Shown here: one piece after another, positions 1 through 9,857 of the stretch
How positions within the stretch are numbered: position 1 is the stretch's first letter
Layout of the letters: each line of letters starts with the position of its first letter
Source: Bacillus thuringiensis
Lineage (GTDB): Bacteria; Bacillota; Bacilli; Bacillales; Bacillaceae_G
Assembly: GCF_022095615.2 (NCBI RefSeq)
Contig: NZ_CP155559.1
Span: 1,423,501 to 1,487,500, forward strand
DNA: 64,000 nt
Reading direction: 5' to 3'
Notes under the pieces: model-generated
The model's database searches: none
Told to the model about the DNA's origin: nothing
Seen by the model: only the letters and a program-made list of their open reading frames with translations
Program-made: the position numbers and the translations under genes

Positions 1-2
1 CT

Positions 3-134
3 TTTTATATTTTAACAGTATACTTCGGAGCTGTTGGAATTAGAAAAATGGGAGATGCATTAAAAGTAGGACTTTTTGCCGATTTGATCGGAATTATTTG
101 TTCAATTGTGTTTGTTTCTTTAATGTTTAAGTAA
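3..134 (+). CDS. spmB: Spore maturation protein B, C-terminal end (partial)
   Basis: The reading frame is open from the left edge of the window and stops with TAA at 132-134, giving the last 43 residues of a membrane protein. The tail (VGIRKMGDALKVGLFAD followed by a hydrophobic helix ending SLMFK) matches the end of SpmB, a nucleoside-recognition-domain membrane protein that helps dehydrate the spore core. In Bacillus spmA-spmB lie just before rluB and the res genes, as here. A strong terminator follows at 179-213, so this is the end of its transcript. Only the last part is visible, so domain content cannot be checked. Confidence 0.8.
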   Translation, partial: FYILTVYFGAVGIRKMGDALKVGLFADLIGIICSIVFVSLMFK

Positions 135-178
135 TGCTATTCATTTTTTATGCTATTTCGCTTATAATACGTATACGA

Positions 179-213
179 CCACTATTAAGGTGTTGCTTAA
201 TAGTGGTTTTTTT
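179..213 (+). terminator. Intrinsic terminator after spmB
   Basis: An 11-bp perfect stem (CCACTATTAAG / CTTAATAGTGG) with a 6-nt loop is followed by seven T. It closes the spmB transcript before rluB. Confidence 0.9.
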
Positions 214-423
214 ATGCGGTATTTTTGACAAAATGATGAACTTTTATTGTGAGCAATATGAAGAATATGGACAATAATAAAAGGTAAAAACATGATTTGA
301 CCTTTATATGTTTATTATCATCGCTATGTTGTTTAAGTAAGATGAAGCGAAAAGCCGTCAAGTGTATGCGGTTGCCAAGTCTTTCTAATGTAAGGTAAGA
401 TAAATTCGAGGTGAAAAAAAGAA

Positions 424-1152
424 ATGGAACGATTACAAAAAGTGATTGCGCAAGCAGGTATTGCATCAAGAAGAAAGGCTGAGGAATTAATTCAGCAAGG
501 AAAAGTGAAAGTTAACGGAAAAATAGTGAAGGAGTTAGGAACGAAAGTCACTCCTCAAGATAAAGTAGAAGTAAATAACATCCCTCTTGAAAAAGAAGAA
601 CCTGTTTATTTTTTACTATATAAACCAACTGGCGTAATTTCAAGTGTATCAGATGATAAAGGAAGAAGTGTTGTAACAGACTTTTTCCCTGAAATTAGAC
701 AACGTTTATTCCCAATCGGACGCTTAGATTATGATACGTCGGGCGTATTATTGATGACAAATGATGGGGAATTTGCAAATGTATTAATGCATCCGAGATA
801 TAAAGTTGAAAAAACGTATGTTGCAAAAATTAAAGGGCCATTAACAGGTGAGAAAATTCGCATGTTAGAACGAGGTGTTGCATTAGAAGATGGGAAAACA
901 GCACCAGCACAAGTGAAAATTATTTCTTGGGACAAGCGTAAAGAAATGGCGATTGTACAATTAACAATTCATGAAGGACGTAATCGTCAAGTACGTCGTA
1001 TGTTTGAAGCGTTAGATTGTAAAGTAGTGAAACTAAAGCGTGAACGCTATGCTTTCTTAGAAGTAGGAAGCCTGCGACCTGGTGATGCAAGAGAATTGAC
1101 ACCACATGAGGTAAAACAATTACGTGCATTGGCTTCTACAAAGCCTCGCTAA
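424..1152 (+). CDS. rluB: 23S rRNA pseudouridine synthase B
   Basis: Pseudouridine synthase of the RsuA/RluB family, 242 residues, expected to modify 23S rRNA (position 2605 in E. coli numbering). An N-terminal S4 RNA-binding domain (residues 1-60, [14 protein letters not shown]) is followed by the catalytic domain with the signature [17 protein letters not shown], whose Asp is the nucleophile, and the late motif [14 protein letters not shown]. The length is normal. The start ATG sits behind the purine-rich stretch GAGGTGAAAAAAAG. It stands alone between the spmB terminator and a weak hairpin before resA. Confidence 0.93.
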   Translation: MERLQKVIAQAGIASRRKAEELIQQGKVKVNGKIVKELGTKVTPQDKVEVNNIPLEKEEPVYFLLYKPTGVISSVSDDKGRSVVTDFFPEIRQRLFPIGRLDYDTSGVLLMTNDGEFANVLMHPRYKVEKTYVAKIKGPLTGEKIRMLERGVALEDGKTAPAQVKIISWDKRKEMAIVQLTIHEGRNRQVRRMFEALDCKVVKLKRERYAFLEVGSLRPGDARELTPHEVKQLRALASTKPR

Positions 1153-1169
1153 TCGATCTTGTGAAAATT

Positions 1170-1199
1170 TCACCAGTGGAATGCTCCGCTGGTGATTTA
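1170..1199 (+). terminator. Hairpin between rluB and resA, weak terminator or attenuator
   Basis: An 11-bp stem (TCACCAGTGGA / TCCGCTGGTGA, one G-U pair) with the 4-nt loop ATGC follows the rluB stop. The T-rich tail is short (TTTATT), so it may stop only part of the transcripts and let some run into resA. Confidence 0.5.
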
Positions 1200-1244
1200 T
1201 TAAAAAATACATATATTCATCACTCGTCGAAGAGGGGAGACAAT

Positions 1245-1766
1245 ATGAAAAAAAATCGCTTATTATTTCGCGTTATTATTCTGCTCATTTTATGTGGTGC
1301 TGTAGGATTTACACTTTATCAAGGATTCTTTGCTGATAAAGAGAAAATGCAAATCGGAAAAGAAGCACCTAACTTTGTTGTGACAGATTTAGAAGGAAAG
1401 AAAATTGAATTAAAAGATTTAAAGGGAAAAGGTGTATTTTTAAACTTTTGGGGCACTTGGTGTAAACCTTGCGAGAAAGAAATGCCTTATATGAATGAAT
1501 TATATCCAAAGTATAAAGAAAAAGGCGTTGAAATTATTGCGTTAGATGCAGATGAAACAGAAATTGCTGTTAAGAACTTTGTGAAACAATATGATTTGAA
1601 GTTCCCAGTCGCTATTGATAAAGGAACAAAAATCATAGGGACATATAGCGTAGGACCATTACCGACAAGCTTCTTGATTGATAAAGATGGAAAAGTAGTC
1701 GAGAAAATTATAGGTGAACAAACGAAAGAACAGTTAGAAGGATATTTAAAGAAAATTACTCCGTAA
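1245..1766 (+). CDS. resA: Thiol-disulfide oxidoreductase ResA (cytochrome c maturation)
   Basis: Membrane-anchored extracytoplasmic thioredoxin-like protein, 173 residues, which reduces the CXXC cysteines of apocytochrome c before haem attachment by ResB-ResC. An uncleaved N-terminal helix covers about residues 5-29, then a thioredoxin fold with the active site [10 protein letters not shown] (Cys73 and Cys76) and a later cis-Pro segment (GPLPTSF). A longer reading frame opens at 1161, but the ATG at 1245 has the clear ribosome site GAGGGGAGA and gives the standard ResA N terminus. It is first of the resABC set, with resDE further downstream. Confidence 0.93.
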   Translation: MKKNRLLFRVIILLILCGAVGFTLYQGFFADKEKMQIGKEAPNFVVTDLEGKKIELKDLKGKGVFLNFWGTWCKPCEKEMPYMNELYPKYKEKGVEIIALDADETEIAVKNFVKQYDLKFPVAIDKGTKIIGTYSVGPLPTSFLIDKDGKVVEKIIGEQTKEQLEGYLKKITP

Positions 1767-1890
1767 TAAAGAAAGCCTTTACATAAGAGGTGCTCACCTA
1801 TAGCACCTTCGGTTTAAAAATTCTGAGTATTGCGGTAACTTGAGGTTAGAATATACAATAGTACATATAGATACAGGGGCGGTGAGAGTG

Positions 1891-3513
1891 TTGAAAGAAA
1901 TTAAGTGTGAATGTGGACATGTTAATCCAATAGGAACTGTTTTTTGTGAGGCTTGTGGGAAACCATTTGAAAGCAATGAAAATATAAAACTATTGGATAT
2001 GCGCTATGAGGGGAGTGCACGAAGATCTCTCACGCAAACAAAAACGATTGTCGATAAAATTTGGAGCTTTTTCTCTTCTGTAAAAGTGGGTGTATGGCTC
2101 ATTGTAATCACTTTAGCTGCATCGGCGATTGGAACTATTTTTCCACAAGAAATGTACATAACTCCAGGGATTGCACCAGCTGAATATTATAAACAAGAAT
2201 ATGGATTTTTAGGACAATTATACTATCAATTAGGATTTAATAATTTATACGGTTCGTGGTGGTATATGATTTTAATTGCTTCAATTGGTATTTCACTTGT
2301 GATATGCAGTTTAGATCGTGTCATTCCGCTTTATAAAGCCTTAAAGAAGCAAGGGGTGAAAAGACACCCTAGCTTTTTAAAGAGACAACGATTATACGGC
2401 ACTGGTACACCCCAAGATGGTGATTTGGAAAAAATCCAAATGAATTTAAAGAAAACGAACTATAACGTGAAAGTGGAAGACGGTAACATTTTAGCTGAAA
2501 AGGGACGGTTTTCACGCTGGGGTCCATATGTGAATCATATCGGTCTCATTATCTTTTTATTCGGTGCAATGCTCCGTTTTTTACCGAGTATGTACGTAGA
2601 CGAAGCGCTTTGGTTACGTGATGGTGAAACGAAAGAAATACCAGGAACGGATGGGCAATACTATCTAAAAAACGAGAAATTTATAAAGGAAGTTTACGAT
2701 AAAAGTAAGGACAAGGAAGTTTTTGATGAAGCAATTGACCGTGTAGGTGATAAAATGATTGCGAAAAACTTCCAAACGAATGCGGTATTATATAAAGTGG
2801 TTGGCGAAAATATAGCAGGACAAAAACCGAAATTGGAAAAGATAAAAGAAGCGGAAATTCGAGTAAATGAGCCGATGAAATTTGATCAATTTGCTGTTTA
2901 TCAAGTGGATTACAAAGAAAGTGAATTTAAAAGCATGTCATTCCATTTGCAAAACAAAGAAAATAATCAAAAGTGGGGACCAATCAAAGTTGATTTAACG
3001 AATCCTACAGAAAAATTCGATTTAGGAAATGGTTATTCTTTAGAACTATTAAGCTATTTTCCTGATTTTTATTTTGACGAGAATGGAAGACCGAATACAA
3101 AAACGAAATTGCCAAACAACCCTGCATTTGTGTTTAAAATGTTTACGCCTGAAACACCAGATGGTGAAGTGAGTTTTGTTGGTATTCAGCAAAATATAGA
3201 ACCAGATGGGAATAACAAATATAAAATGTCGTTTGCAGGTGTTGAAATGCAAAATGCAACAGCACTTACTGTAAGGAAAGATTTAACGCTTTGGATTCTC
3301 GGTATTGGAGGATTTATATTTATGGTTGGTGTCATTCAAGGGATGTATTGGAATCATCGCCGTATTTGGATACAACGCGTTAATGATGAATGGTGGATTG
3401 CAGGACATACGAATAAAAATTGGTTCGGTTTAAAGAAAGATATTGAAAGAGTACTAGAAGGTACAGCAATTCCGCAGCCAAGCGATAAAGTAGTGGATAA
3501 AAAAATTAGTTAA
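1891..3513 (+). CDS. resB: Cytochrome c biogenesis protein ResB
   Basis: Large membrane subunit of the System II haem ligation complex; with ResC it exports haem and attaches it to apocytochrome c outside the membrane. It has 540 residues. A short zinc-ribbon-like head (CECGH...CEACG, four cysteines) is followed by membrane helices near residues 60-80 and 125-150, another after [15 protein letters not shown], a large external domain and a last helix ([14 protein letters not shown]). TTG at 1891 is chosen because AGGGGCGGTGAG lies at the right distance and it starts at the conserved zinc ribbon; GTG at 1882 is the alternative. The resC start follows after 14 nt. Confidence 0.9.
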   Translation: MKEIKCECGHVNPIGTVFCEACGKPFESNENIKLLDMRYEGSARRSLTQTKTIVDKIWSFFSSVKVGVWLIVITLAASAIGTIFPQEMYITPGIAPAEYYKQEYGFLGQLYYQLGFNNLYGSWWYMILIASIGISLVICSLDRVIPLYKALKKQGVKRHPSFLKRQRLYGTGTPQDGDLEKIQMNLKKTNYNVKVEDGNILAEKGRFSRWGPYVNHIGLIIFLFGAMLRFLPSMYVDEALWLRDGETKEIPGTDGQYYLKNEKFIKEVYDKSKDKEVFDEAIDRVGDKMIAKNFQTNAVLYKVVGENIAGQKPKLEKIKEAEIRVNEPMKFDQFAVYQVDYKESEFKSMSFHLQNKENNQKWGPIKVDLTNPTEKFDLGNGYSLELLSYFPDFYFDENGRPNTKTKLPNNPAFVFKMFTPETPDGEVSFVGIQQNIEPDGNNKYKMSFAGVEMQNATALTVRKDLTLWILGIGGFIFMVGVIQGMYWNHRRIWIQRVNDEWWIAGHTNKNWFGLKKDIERVLEGTAIPQPSDKVVDKKIS

Positions 3514-3527
3514 GGTGGGGAAACGAT

Positions 3528-4685
3528 ATGGTGCAAATAAGTAGTAACTTCCTCTTTACCGCATTTATTTTATATTTAATTGCAACTCTATTTTTCGGGG
3601 GAGCCATTAAAGAAAAGGGTCATAAATGGGCAAATATAGGAATAACGATTACAATTTTAGGGTTTATTGCACAGACAGTATATTTTGTTACAAGATGGAT
3701 TGCATCAGGACATGCACCAGTTAGTAACTTTTTTGAATTCGGTACATTTTTCGGCATGATGCTTGTCGGAGCATTTATTGTCATGTATTTTATGTATCGC
3801 GTAAGTATAATCGGACTCTTTGCATTACCAGTTGCACTTTTATTAATTGCCTATGCAAGTATGTTTCCGAGGGAAATTTCGCCGCTTATTCCTTCTTTAA
3901 AAAGTAATTGGTTACATATTCACGTGACGACTGCAGCGGCAGGACAAGCAATTTTAGCAATTAGTTTTATTACGGGCGTTATGTATTTATTGAAAAATGT
4001 AGATCAATCAACGAGAAGTAAACGTACATTTTGGTTAGAAACGGTAGTGTTCACACTTGTTTGTACAGTTGGTTTTATTGGGGTGACAACGGTATTTTCT
4101 AGTATGAAATATGAAGCGAAGTTTCAATGGATTGATAAAAATGAACAACAAGTGGAAATGAAGTACAATCTTCCGGCTTTAGTAGGACCGCACGAAGGAA
4201 AGTTATTGACAGAAAATAAATTAGAACCGACAGTTGAAGTTCCAGCGATTGTAAATGCGAAAAAGTTAAATACTGTTATTTGGTCAGTGTTAGTTGGGAC
4301 ATTACTTTATATTGTATTAAGACTTGTTTTACGGAAACGAGTATCGGCAGCACTTCAGCCGTTAGTAAAAAATACAAATAGTGATTTACTGGATGAAATC
4401 GGATATCGTTCTATTGCAATTGGATTCCCAGTTTTCACATTAGGTGCATTAATTTTCGCCATGATTTGGGCACAAATAGCGTGGACGCGTTTTTGGGGCT
4501 GGGATCCAAAAGAGGTTTGGGCGCTTATTACTTGGCTCTTTTATGCGGCGGTATTACATTTACGCTTATCAAAAGGATGGCACGGAGAGAAGTCAGCGTG
4601 GTTAGCGGTAATTGGTTTTGCAATTATTATGTTTAACTTTATTGTAGTAAACTTAATTATCGCGGGTTTACATTCATACGCATAG
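3528..4685 (+). CDS. resC: Cytochrome c biogenesis protein ResC
   Basis: CcsA-type partner of ResB in haem delivery for cytochrome c synthesis, 385 residues and strongly hydrophobic with about eight membrane helices. The tryptophan-rich haem-handling motif [16 protein letters not shown] lies at about residues 325-340, and external histidines flank it (for example SNWLHIHVT). The start follows AAGGTGGGGAAACGAT, 14 nt after resB. A strong terminator ends the resABC transcript, so resDE needs its own promoter as well as any read-through. Confidence 0.93.
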   Translation: MVQISSNFLFTAFILYLIATLFFGGAIKEKGHKWANIGITITILGFIAQTVYFVTRWIASGHAPVSNFFEFGTFFGMMLVGAFIVMYFMYRVSIIGLFALPVALLLIAYASMFPREISPLIPSLKSNWLHIHVTTAAAGQAILAISFITGVMYLLKNVDQSTRSKRTFWLETVVFTLVCTVGFIGVTTVFSSMKYEAKFQWIDKNEQQVEMKYNLPALVGPHEGKLLTENKLEPTVEVPAIVNAKKLNTVIWSVLVGTLLYIVLRLVLRKRVSAALQPLVKNTNSDLLDEIGYRSIAIGFPVFTLGALIFAMIWAQIAWTRFWGWDPKEVWALITWLFYAAVLHLRLSKGWHGEKSAWLAVIGFAIIMFNFIVVNLIIAGLHSYA

Positions 4686-4687
4686 AG

Positions 4688-4731
4688 AAATAAAATAGGA
4701 GAGTGAATGTCACTTTCCTATTTTATTTTTG
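4688..4731 (+). terminator. Terminator after resC
   Basis: An 18-bp stem (arms 4688-4705 and 4711-4728, one G-U pair) with loop AATGT and a T-rich 3' side. It separates resABC from resDE. Confidence 0.9.
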
Positions 4732-4987
4732 TCAACTTTTCTTCTTTTTTGAGAAAAACATGACAAAGTAGCGGTTGATTTTGTAAAATGATGTCGAGGA
4801 CATTATATACTGTTCAAAAAAAATACATAGTTTTGGAAAAAAATTGAACAAACTTTATTATTCTTGTGAAGCATAATATGGGAAGTGAAACATTTAGAAG
4901 ATTGCTTAAATAAACGAGAATAGCGTAACATACTAGTGTAGAAGGGTAGGTGTAAACCGTTGTGGTAAAAGTACGCGACGGGTAGAA
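4732..4987 (+). promoter_or_regulatory. Intergenic region with probable resDE promoter
   Basis: No gene is seen in this AT-rich 256-nt stretch. Around 4850-4882 it holds ACTTTA, 16 nt, then TAATAT, with CTTGTGAAGCATAA in between. The TTGTGAA part resembles the ResD recognition word known in B. subtilis (TTTGTGAAT), which would fit autoregulation. This is a by-eye match to a short degenerate motif. Confidence 0.35.
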
Positions 4988-5704
4988 ATGGAAAATGAAT
5001 CAAGAATTTTAATTGTAGACGATGAGGATCGTATTCGTCGTTTGTTGAAAATGTATTTAGAAAGAGAACAATACACAATTGAAGAAGCGGACAATGGTGA
5101 TACAGCTTTAGAAATGGCACTGCAAAATGATTACGATTTGATCCTACTAGATCTTATGATGCCTGGTAAAGATGGTATTGAAGTGTGTAAAGGAGTTCGT
5201 GAGAAGAAAGCGACGCCAATTATTATGTTGACAGCGAAGGGTGAAGAGGTAAATCGAGTACAGGGGTTTGAAGTAGGAACTGATGATTATATTGTGAAAC
5301 CATTTAGCCCACGTGAAGTAGTACTTCGTGTGAAAGCGGTCTTACGCCGTTCAGTACCAACAACATTCTTTACACAAGATACAACGACAAAAGATGTTAC
5401 TGTGTTCCCTCATTTAACAATTGATAATGATGCACACCGTGTTACAGCAGATGGTAATGAAGTAAACTTAACACCGAAAGAGTACGAATTACTATTATTC
5501 TTAGCGAAAGCGCCTGATAAAGTATTTGATCGTGAGCAATTGTTAAAAGAAGTATGGCAATATGAATTCTTCGGAGATTTACGTACAGTTGATACGCATG
5601 TAAAGCGTTTACGTGAGAAGTTAAGCAAAAAATCACCAGATGCTGCGAAGATGATTGTTACCGTTTGGGGCGTAGGTTACAAGTTTGAGGTTGTGAACGA
5701 CTGA
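4988..5704 (+). CDS. resD: Redox response regulator ResD
   Basis: OmpR/PhoB-type response regulator, 238 residues, the DNA-binding partner of ResE that activates genes for respiration and growth without oxygen. The receiver domain (1-120) has the acidic pair DDE at 11-13, phosphoacceptor Asp55 in ILLDLMMPG, the conserved Thr/Lys (MLTAKG; KPF) and a C-terminal winged helix (LTPKEYELLLFLA ... RTVDTHVKRLREKL). The ribosome site before ATG 4988 is weak (GACGGGTAGAA). It overlaps resE by one base, so the two are translationally coupled. Confidence 0.94.
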   Translation: MENESRILIVDDEDRIRRLLKMYLEREQYTIEEADNGDTALEMALQNDYDLILLDLMMPGKDGIEVCKGVREKKATPIIMLTAKGEEVNRVQGFEVGTDDYIVKPFSPREVVLRVKAVLRRSVPTTFFTQDTTTKDVTVFPHLTIDNDAHRVTADGNEVNLTPKEYELLLFLAKAPDKVFDREQLLKEVWQYEFFGDLRTVDTHVKRLREKLSKKSPDAAKMIVTVWGVGYKFEVVND

Positions 5705-7479
5705 TGCTTTGGAGAAGTGTAGTAGGGAAGTTATGGATGACCATATTACTTCTCGTTTCGTTTGTGCTTGGATTTGTTGCGATTTTACTTTCACAGTTTT
5801 TTAGAACATATTATGTTGATATGAGTGAAGCAAGACTTCAAAAGGTTGCAACAAGTGTCTCAGAGTTAATTGAAGAAGGTGCCGATGTAAAAACGATTGA
5901 GAATATCGCGTACAAATTCTCTGATCCCCTTTCAAGGATTATTATTGTAGAAGATGGTAAAGAAATATCTTCTTCGCCGAAACAAGAAGGGTTAGTCACT
6001 CTTACAATGGATGATTTGAAAGAAGATAAAGAATTAGCGGCTGTTTTTACAGACAAAAAAGAAATTAAGAATAACATTAGAAAAGCCTCTAATAGTAGAA
6101 AGAATAAAAACACTGAAAATGATATTATGATTGTCGGAAAACCAGTGCAGTCAAAAAATCAAAGTGCAGTGTTCGTATACGAATCTTTAAAAGTTCCGAT
6201 ACAAGGTATGGAGAGAACGACTGATTTCATTTTCTTATCAGCAGGGATTGCGATTATATTAACAACTTTCTTTGCATTCTTCTTATCTACTCGAATTACA
6301 GCACCACTCCGTAAAATGCGTGAGGTTGCTTTTGAGGTGGCGCGTGGGAAGTTTGATGCGAAAGCTCCTATGGTATCTCAGGACGAGATTGGTGAGCTTG
6401 CAACGGCCTTAAATCAAATGGGGAAACAGTTGAAGTTTAATATGAATGCTCTGCAGCAAGAGAAAGAACAGCTAGCTAGTATTTTAAGTAGTATGGCAGA
6501 TGGGGTTATTACGTTAAATCAAGAAGGTGAAGTCGTTGTAATCAATCCGCCGGCTGAACATTTCTTACAAGTTTGGCAAGAGGAAAAAGAAGTAGAGCTC
6601 AGTAAAAAGCTGCCTTCTGAACTTGTTGAATTATTCCATCTTGTTGTAGAAAGTGAACAACAACAAGTGGTTGAAATTAATTTACAAAAAGGGAACTATG
6701 TAGTTCTTATGACGCCGCTTTACAACCAAACGAAAATTCGTGGTGCTGTAGCTGTATTACGTGATATGACGGAAGAACGCCGTCTTGAGAAGATGCGTCA
6801 AGACTTTATTGCAAACGTATCACATGAACTTCGTACACCGATGGTAATGCTTCAAGGGTATAGTGAAGCGATTTTAGATGATATTGTGCAAACGAAAGAA
6901 GAAATTAATGAGTTTGTTCAAATCATTTATGATGAATCTGTTCGTTTAGGTAAACTTGTAAATGAACTATTAGATTTAGCGCGTATGGAAAGTGGTAATG
7001 TAGAGTTACATATAGGTGAAGTTGATATTCATCCTTTCGTTGAAAAAATAGGTCGTAAATTCCAAGGAATTGCAAAGGATAAAGAAGTCGCATTAACGGT
7101 TGATTTCCAGAATCCAATTGAACAATACCCGTTTGATGCAGATCGTATGGAACAAGTATTGACGAATTTAATTGACAACGCAATTCGTCATACGAATGCA
7201 GGCGGACATGTAACGCTTGTAATTGATACGAAAAATAATGGTCTTACTTTTGAAGTACGAGATTCGGGCGCTGGTATTCCAGAAGAAGATATTCCATTTT
7301 TATTTGATCGTTTCTACAAAGCTGATAAAGCAAGAACACGTGGAAAAAAAGGTGGAACGGGGCTCGGGCTTGCGATTGCAAAAAATATTGTGCAAGGCCA
7401 TGATGGTAAAATTGCTGTTTCAAGTGTTGTTGGAGAGGGAACTACATTCTCTGTATATTTACCGAATCGTATAATTTAG
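5704..7479 (+). CDS. resE: Sensor histidine kinase ResE
   Basis: Membrane histidine kinase paired with ResD, 591 residues. In order: membrane helix 10-30, extracytoplasmic domain to about 170, second helix 175-200, HAMP linker, a PAS-like domain (LASILSSMADGVITLNQEGEV, about 255-355), a HisKA domain with phosphorylated His374 in NVSHELRTPM, and an ATPase domain with N box (LIDNAIRHT), G1 (DSGAGIPEED) and G2 (GGTGLGLAI). In B. subtilis the PAS domain is important for sensing. A long hairpin terminator follows. Confidence 0.94.
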   Translation: MLWRSVVGKLWMTILLLVSFVLGFVAILLSQFFRTYYVDMSEARLQKVATSVSELIEEGADVKTIENIAYKFSDPLSRIIIVEDGKEISSSPKQEGLVTLTMDDLKEDKELAAVFTDKKEIKNNIRKASNSRKNKNTENDIMIVGKPVQSKNQSAVFVYESLKVPIQGMERTTDFIFLSAGIAIILTTFFAFFLSTRITAPLRKMREVAFEVARGKFDAKAPMVSQDEIGELATALNQMGKQLKFNMNALQQEKEQLASILSSMADGVITLNQEGEVVVINPPAEHFLQVWQEEKEVELSKKLPSELVELFHLVVESEQQQVVEINLQKGNYVVLMTPLYNQTKIRGAVAVLRDMTEERRLEKMRQDFIANVSHELRTPMVMLQGYSEAILDDIVQTKEEINEFVQIIYDESVRLGKLVNELLDLARMESGNVELHIGEVDIHPFVEKIGRKFQGIAKDKEVALTVDFQNPIEQYPFDADRMEQVLTNLIDNAIRHTNAGGHVTLVIDTKNNGLTFEVRDSGAGIPEEDIPFLFDRFYKADKARTRGKKGGTGLGLAIAKNIVQGHDGKIAVSSVVGEGTTFSVYLPNRII

Positions 7480-7507
7480 ATATACGTTTTTAAAGTTGAT
7501 AATGAAT

Positions 7508-7571
7508 AAAGTTCTACTGTTTTTTATTTTTTTGTAAAATCAATTAAATAAATAATAGTAGAACTTTTTTT
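7508..7571 (+). terminator. Long hairpin terminator after resE
   Basis: The outer stem AAAGTTCTACT / AGTAGAACTTT is perfect and continues inward through A-T-rich pairing; seven T follow. It ends the resDE transcript. Confidence 0.8.
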
Positions 7572-7616
7572 CTATCTTAGTCGAATGAAGAATAGTAAGA
7601 GGGGTGTCGTGAAGTG

Positions 7617-8198
7617 ATGAAATTATACACGAAAACAGGAGATAAAGGGACAACGAGTGTAATAGGCGGCAGAGTGGATAAAGATAATATCCGAGTTGAA
7701 GCATATGGCACGATAGATGAGGCGAATTCTCATATTGGATATGCAATGACTAAGCTACAAGGCGGATCTTTTGGAGATATTTACAATGAACTTGAAAATA
7801 TTCAACATGAACTATTTGATTGCGGGGGAGACTTGGCGATAGTAGAGGGGAAAACACCTCATAAAGTAACGATTGAAATGGTTGAAAGCTTAGAAAGAAG
7901 GATTGATTCGTATATAGAAGAAGCACCGCCGTTAGAGCGTTTTATTTTACCAGGTGGAAGCGAAGCGGCAGCTGCTATTCATATTGCGCGTACAGTTGTA
8001 AGGCGAGCAGAACGATGTGTAGCGTCCTTGCAAAAAGAAGGGGAAATAAATGGAGTTGTTCTAAAGTATGTAAATAGATTATCTGATTATTTGTTTGCGG
8101 TAGCTAGAGTAATAAACGCTCGATTACAAGTAAAAGATGTGGAGTATAATCGCAGTGCAATCGTTTTCCGTAATAAAGAAGAGAAGGAAGTGGAGTGA
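7617..8198 (+). CDS. PduO-type cob(I)alamin adenosyltransferase
   Basis: Transfers the adenosyl group of ATP to cob(I)alamin to make adenosylcobalamin; 193 residues. The N-terminal ATP-binding signature TKTGDKGTTSVIGG, the segment GTIDEANSHIGYA and the late helix ARTVVRRAERCV followed by YVNRLSDYLF are typical of the PduO/MMAB fold, which acts as a trimer. GTG at 7614 is directly adjacent, but ATG 7617 gives the usual MKLYTKTG start behind AGGGGTGTCGTGAAG. It appears to be a single-gene unit with terminators on both sides. The B. subtilis counterpart is YvqK. Confidence 0.92.
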   Translation: MKLYTKTGDKGTTSVIGGRVDKDNIRVEAYGTIDEANSHIGYAMTKLQGGSFGDIYNELENIQHELFDCGGDLAIVEGKTPHKVTIEMVESLERRIDSYIEEAPPLERFILPGGSEAAAAIHIARTVVRRAERCVASLQKEGEINGVVLKYVNRLSDYLFAVARVINARLQVKDVEYNRSAIVFRNKEEKEVE

Positions 8199-8214
8199 TT
8201 CACTTTCTTTTTTT
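8186..8214 (+). terminator. Terminator after the adenosyltransferase gene
   Basis: The stem GGAAGTG / CACTTTC starts inside the last codons and is followed by seven T. Confidence 0.65.
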
Positions 8215-8282
8215 GTATACTTTTTTCTGTAATATACCAAAATAGAGAAGGTATGGTGTTAATTAGAAAACGGAGGATGTAT

Positions 8283-8897
8283 ATGAAAGTGTTAAAATGT
8301 GGTGTCATGTTATTGACGGTATTGTTTTTATCTCAATTACATGTGTACGCAGAGGGAAATCGATGGACATGGCCTGTTGAAGGGCAGATAAGTGATTATT
8401 TTGGGACAAGGCATGGAAAACACTACGGTATAGATATAGCGGCACCGATTGGCACGCCTGTGGCAGCTATTCAAGAAGGTAAGGTAACGAAGTCTTATTA
8501 TTCAAGTAGTTATGGAAACGTTGTATTTATTAAACATGGAGAATATGAGGCTGTGTATGCACACTTAAATAAGAGATATGTAGTTCAAGGGGATTATATT
8601 TCAAAAGGAGAAATAATTGGAGAAGTAGGAAATACAGGAGAATCGAGAGGTGCACACTTACATTTGGAAGTTCATCAAGGAAGATGGACGATAGCAAAAA
8701 AGAATGCGATGAATCCATTGCTTGTTTTACATGAACAGAGAAATGAAGTCGTTTCTTCATCGTTATATGTCGTGCAAAAAGGGGACACTTTAGTTAGTAT
8801 TGCACGGAAATTTAGTATGTCAGTTAAGGAAGTTAAAGAAAAAAATGGATTGCAGCAAGATCGGATTTATCCAAATCAACAATTATACGTAAAGTAA
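8283..8897 (+). CDS. Secreted M23 peptidase with C-terminal LysM domain
   Basis: Predicted cell-wall endopeptidase of 204 residues. A signal peptide (residues 1-23, ending HVYA) precedes a LytM/M23 domain with zinc ligands in HGKHYGID (His47, Asp51) and HLHLEVH near residue 122, then one LysM domain (VVQKGDTLVSIARKF to the end) for peptidoglycan binding. ATG 8283 has GGAGG six bases upstream; an in-frame start at 8253 has no ribosome site. The full metal-binding set suggests an active enzyme. M23-LysM proteins act in wall turnover, division or sporulation; nothing here decides which. Confidence 0.85.
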   Translation: MKVLKCGVMLLTVLFLSQLHVYAEGNRWTWPVEGQISDYFGTRHGKHYGIDIAAPIGTPVAAIQEGKVTKSYYSSSYGNVVFIKHGEYEAVYAHLNKRYVVQGDYISKGEIIGEVGNTGESRGAHLHLEVHQGRWTIAKKNAMNPLLVLHEQRNEVVSSSLYVVQKGDTLVSIARKFSMSVKEVKEKNGLQQDRIYPNQQLYVK

Positions 8898-8927
8898 AGA
8901 AGAGCTAGTTTAACTAGCTCTTCTTTT
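8896..8927. terminator. Bidirectional terminator between convergent genes
   Basis: A 14-bp perfect stem AAGAAGAGCTAGTT / AACTAGCTCTTCTT with a one-base loop centre has A and T runs on both sides. It serves the M23 gene on + and the membrane protein gene on -. Confidence 0.85.
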
Positions 8928-9612
8928 ACCAAAAAATAAAGACACATATAAATCCAGAAATAGCTAAGTAGCTATATAAGTAAAATACTTGCGTTCTTGT
9001 TTTTTCGTTTGTCCGAAACAGTACAATTGTTGGTTCAATTAAACCGATTGTCAAACAAAGTAGACCAAGAAGCATACAACCGATTGAAATGGAGTACAGG
9101 GCAATTTGTGGTGCTTGAAATGGAATCATCCATTTTAATAAAAATGCAATAAGTGCAGTGTAGCAAATGCTGCCGATGTATTTATTCAACGGTGCATTAG
9201 AACGGAACCCTGGAAGTTTTTTTAAGAAAGAGCGGGAAACAACTTCAGTTTGTAAAGATGTATGCTCTTCAATTATTTTTTGAGCTTCTTTTCCTTTTTG
9301 GAAAAGGGATAATATCCAGTTTCGCTCCCCTTGAAAAATAAATTGTGAAGTTGTCAAGTAGTGATCAATCTTCACTTTATTCCAACTCTTCCACGGATGA
9401 CGCTCGCATAATTTTAATTTACTCTCTGTTTTTTTATCATACTGATAAATACTGATGCCATCTTCATCGAAAGCAGCATAGTATGTCTCGCTTGAGAATG
9501 TGCCTAGATCAATTGGACAGTAGAAAAGTAATTCTTTTTTTAAGTAAAAGTATTCTTTTCTTAAGTTTTTTTTCATTGCTTCTCGAATAGAGTGTCTCTT
9601 TTCTTTCTTCAT
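8926..9612 (-). CDS. Uncharacterised membrane protein, possible PH-like domain
   Basis: A 228-residue protein I do not recognise by name. A basic N terminus (about 25 residues) leads to a soluble part with alternating hydrophobic strands (YYAAFDEDGISIYQYD ... WKSWNKVKIDHYL ... FIFQGERNWILSLF) that looks like the bacterial PH-like fold often fused to membrane helices. It ends with three hydrophobic segments (about 147-165, 170-192 and 208-228). The minus-strand start is preceded by GGAGGAAATGTC, a good ribosome site. No catalytic motif is seen. The fold is inferred from pattern only. Confidence 0.7.
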   Translation of the reverse strand: MKKEKRHSIREAMKKNLRKEYFYLKKELLFYCPIDLGTFSSETYYAAFDEDGISIYQYDKKTESKLKLCERHPWKSWNKVKIDHYLTTSQFIFQGERNWILSLFQKGKEAQKIIEEHTSLQTEVVSRSFLKKLPGFRSNAPLNKYIGSICYTALIAFLLKWMIPFQAPQIALYSISIGCMLLGLLCLTIGLIEPTIVLFRTNEKTRTQVFYLYSYLAISGFICVFIFW

Positions 9613-9807
9613 GACATTTCCTCCATAATCCAGAAAATGTTCTTATCTTAACAATTCAACATCTTATCACTTTTAACTATATATGACTAGTGGATTCATA
9701 GGAGAAATACCTAATACTAAAAAATATGGGGTGTATTGTAAAATATAGCGATTGGTTTCAATTATATAAAATTAATAACTTATTTTTAATAAGTTACACT
9801 TTTTTTG

Positions 9808-9836
9808 TTCACAACACGATCATGTTGTTGTATAAT
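9808..9836 (+). promoter_or_regulatory. SigA-type promoter of the ribU leader
   Basis: TTCACA, 17 nt, TATAAT, ending 22 nt before the riboswitch. The spacer holds the inverted repeat CAACA-CGATCA-TGTTG, which may be chance or an operator. Confidence 0.65.
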
Positions 9837-9857
9837 GAAGTGGAAAATAGAATATCG

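Noticed and set aside
4803..5120. Open frame of 105 codons on the minus strand over the resD promoter and start
   Set aside because: No ribosome site, composition of antisense AT-rich DNA, and it overlaps the clear resD gene.
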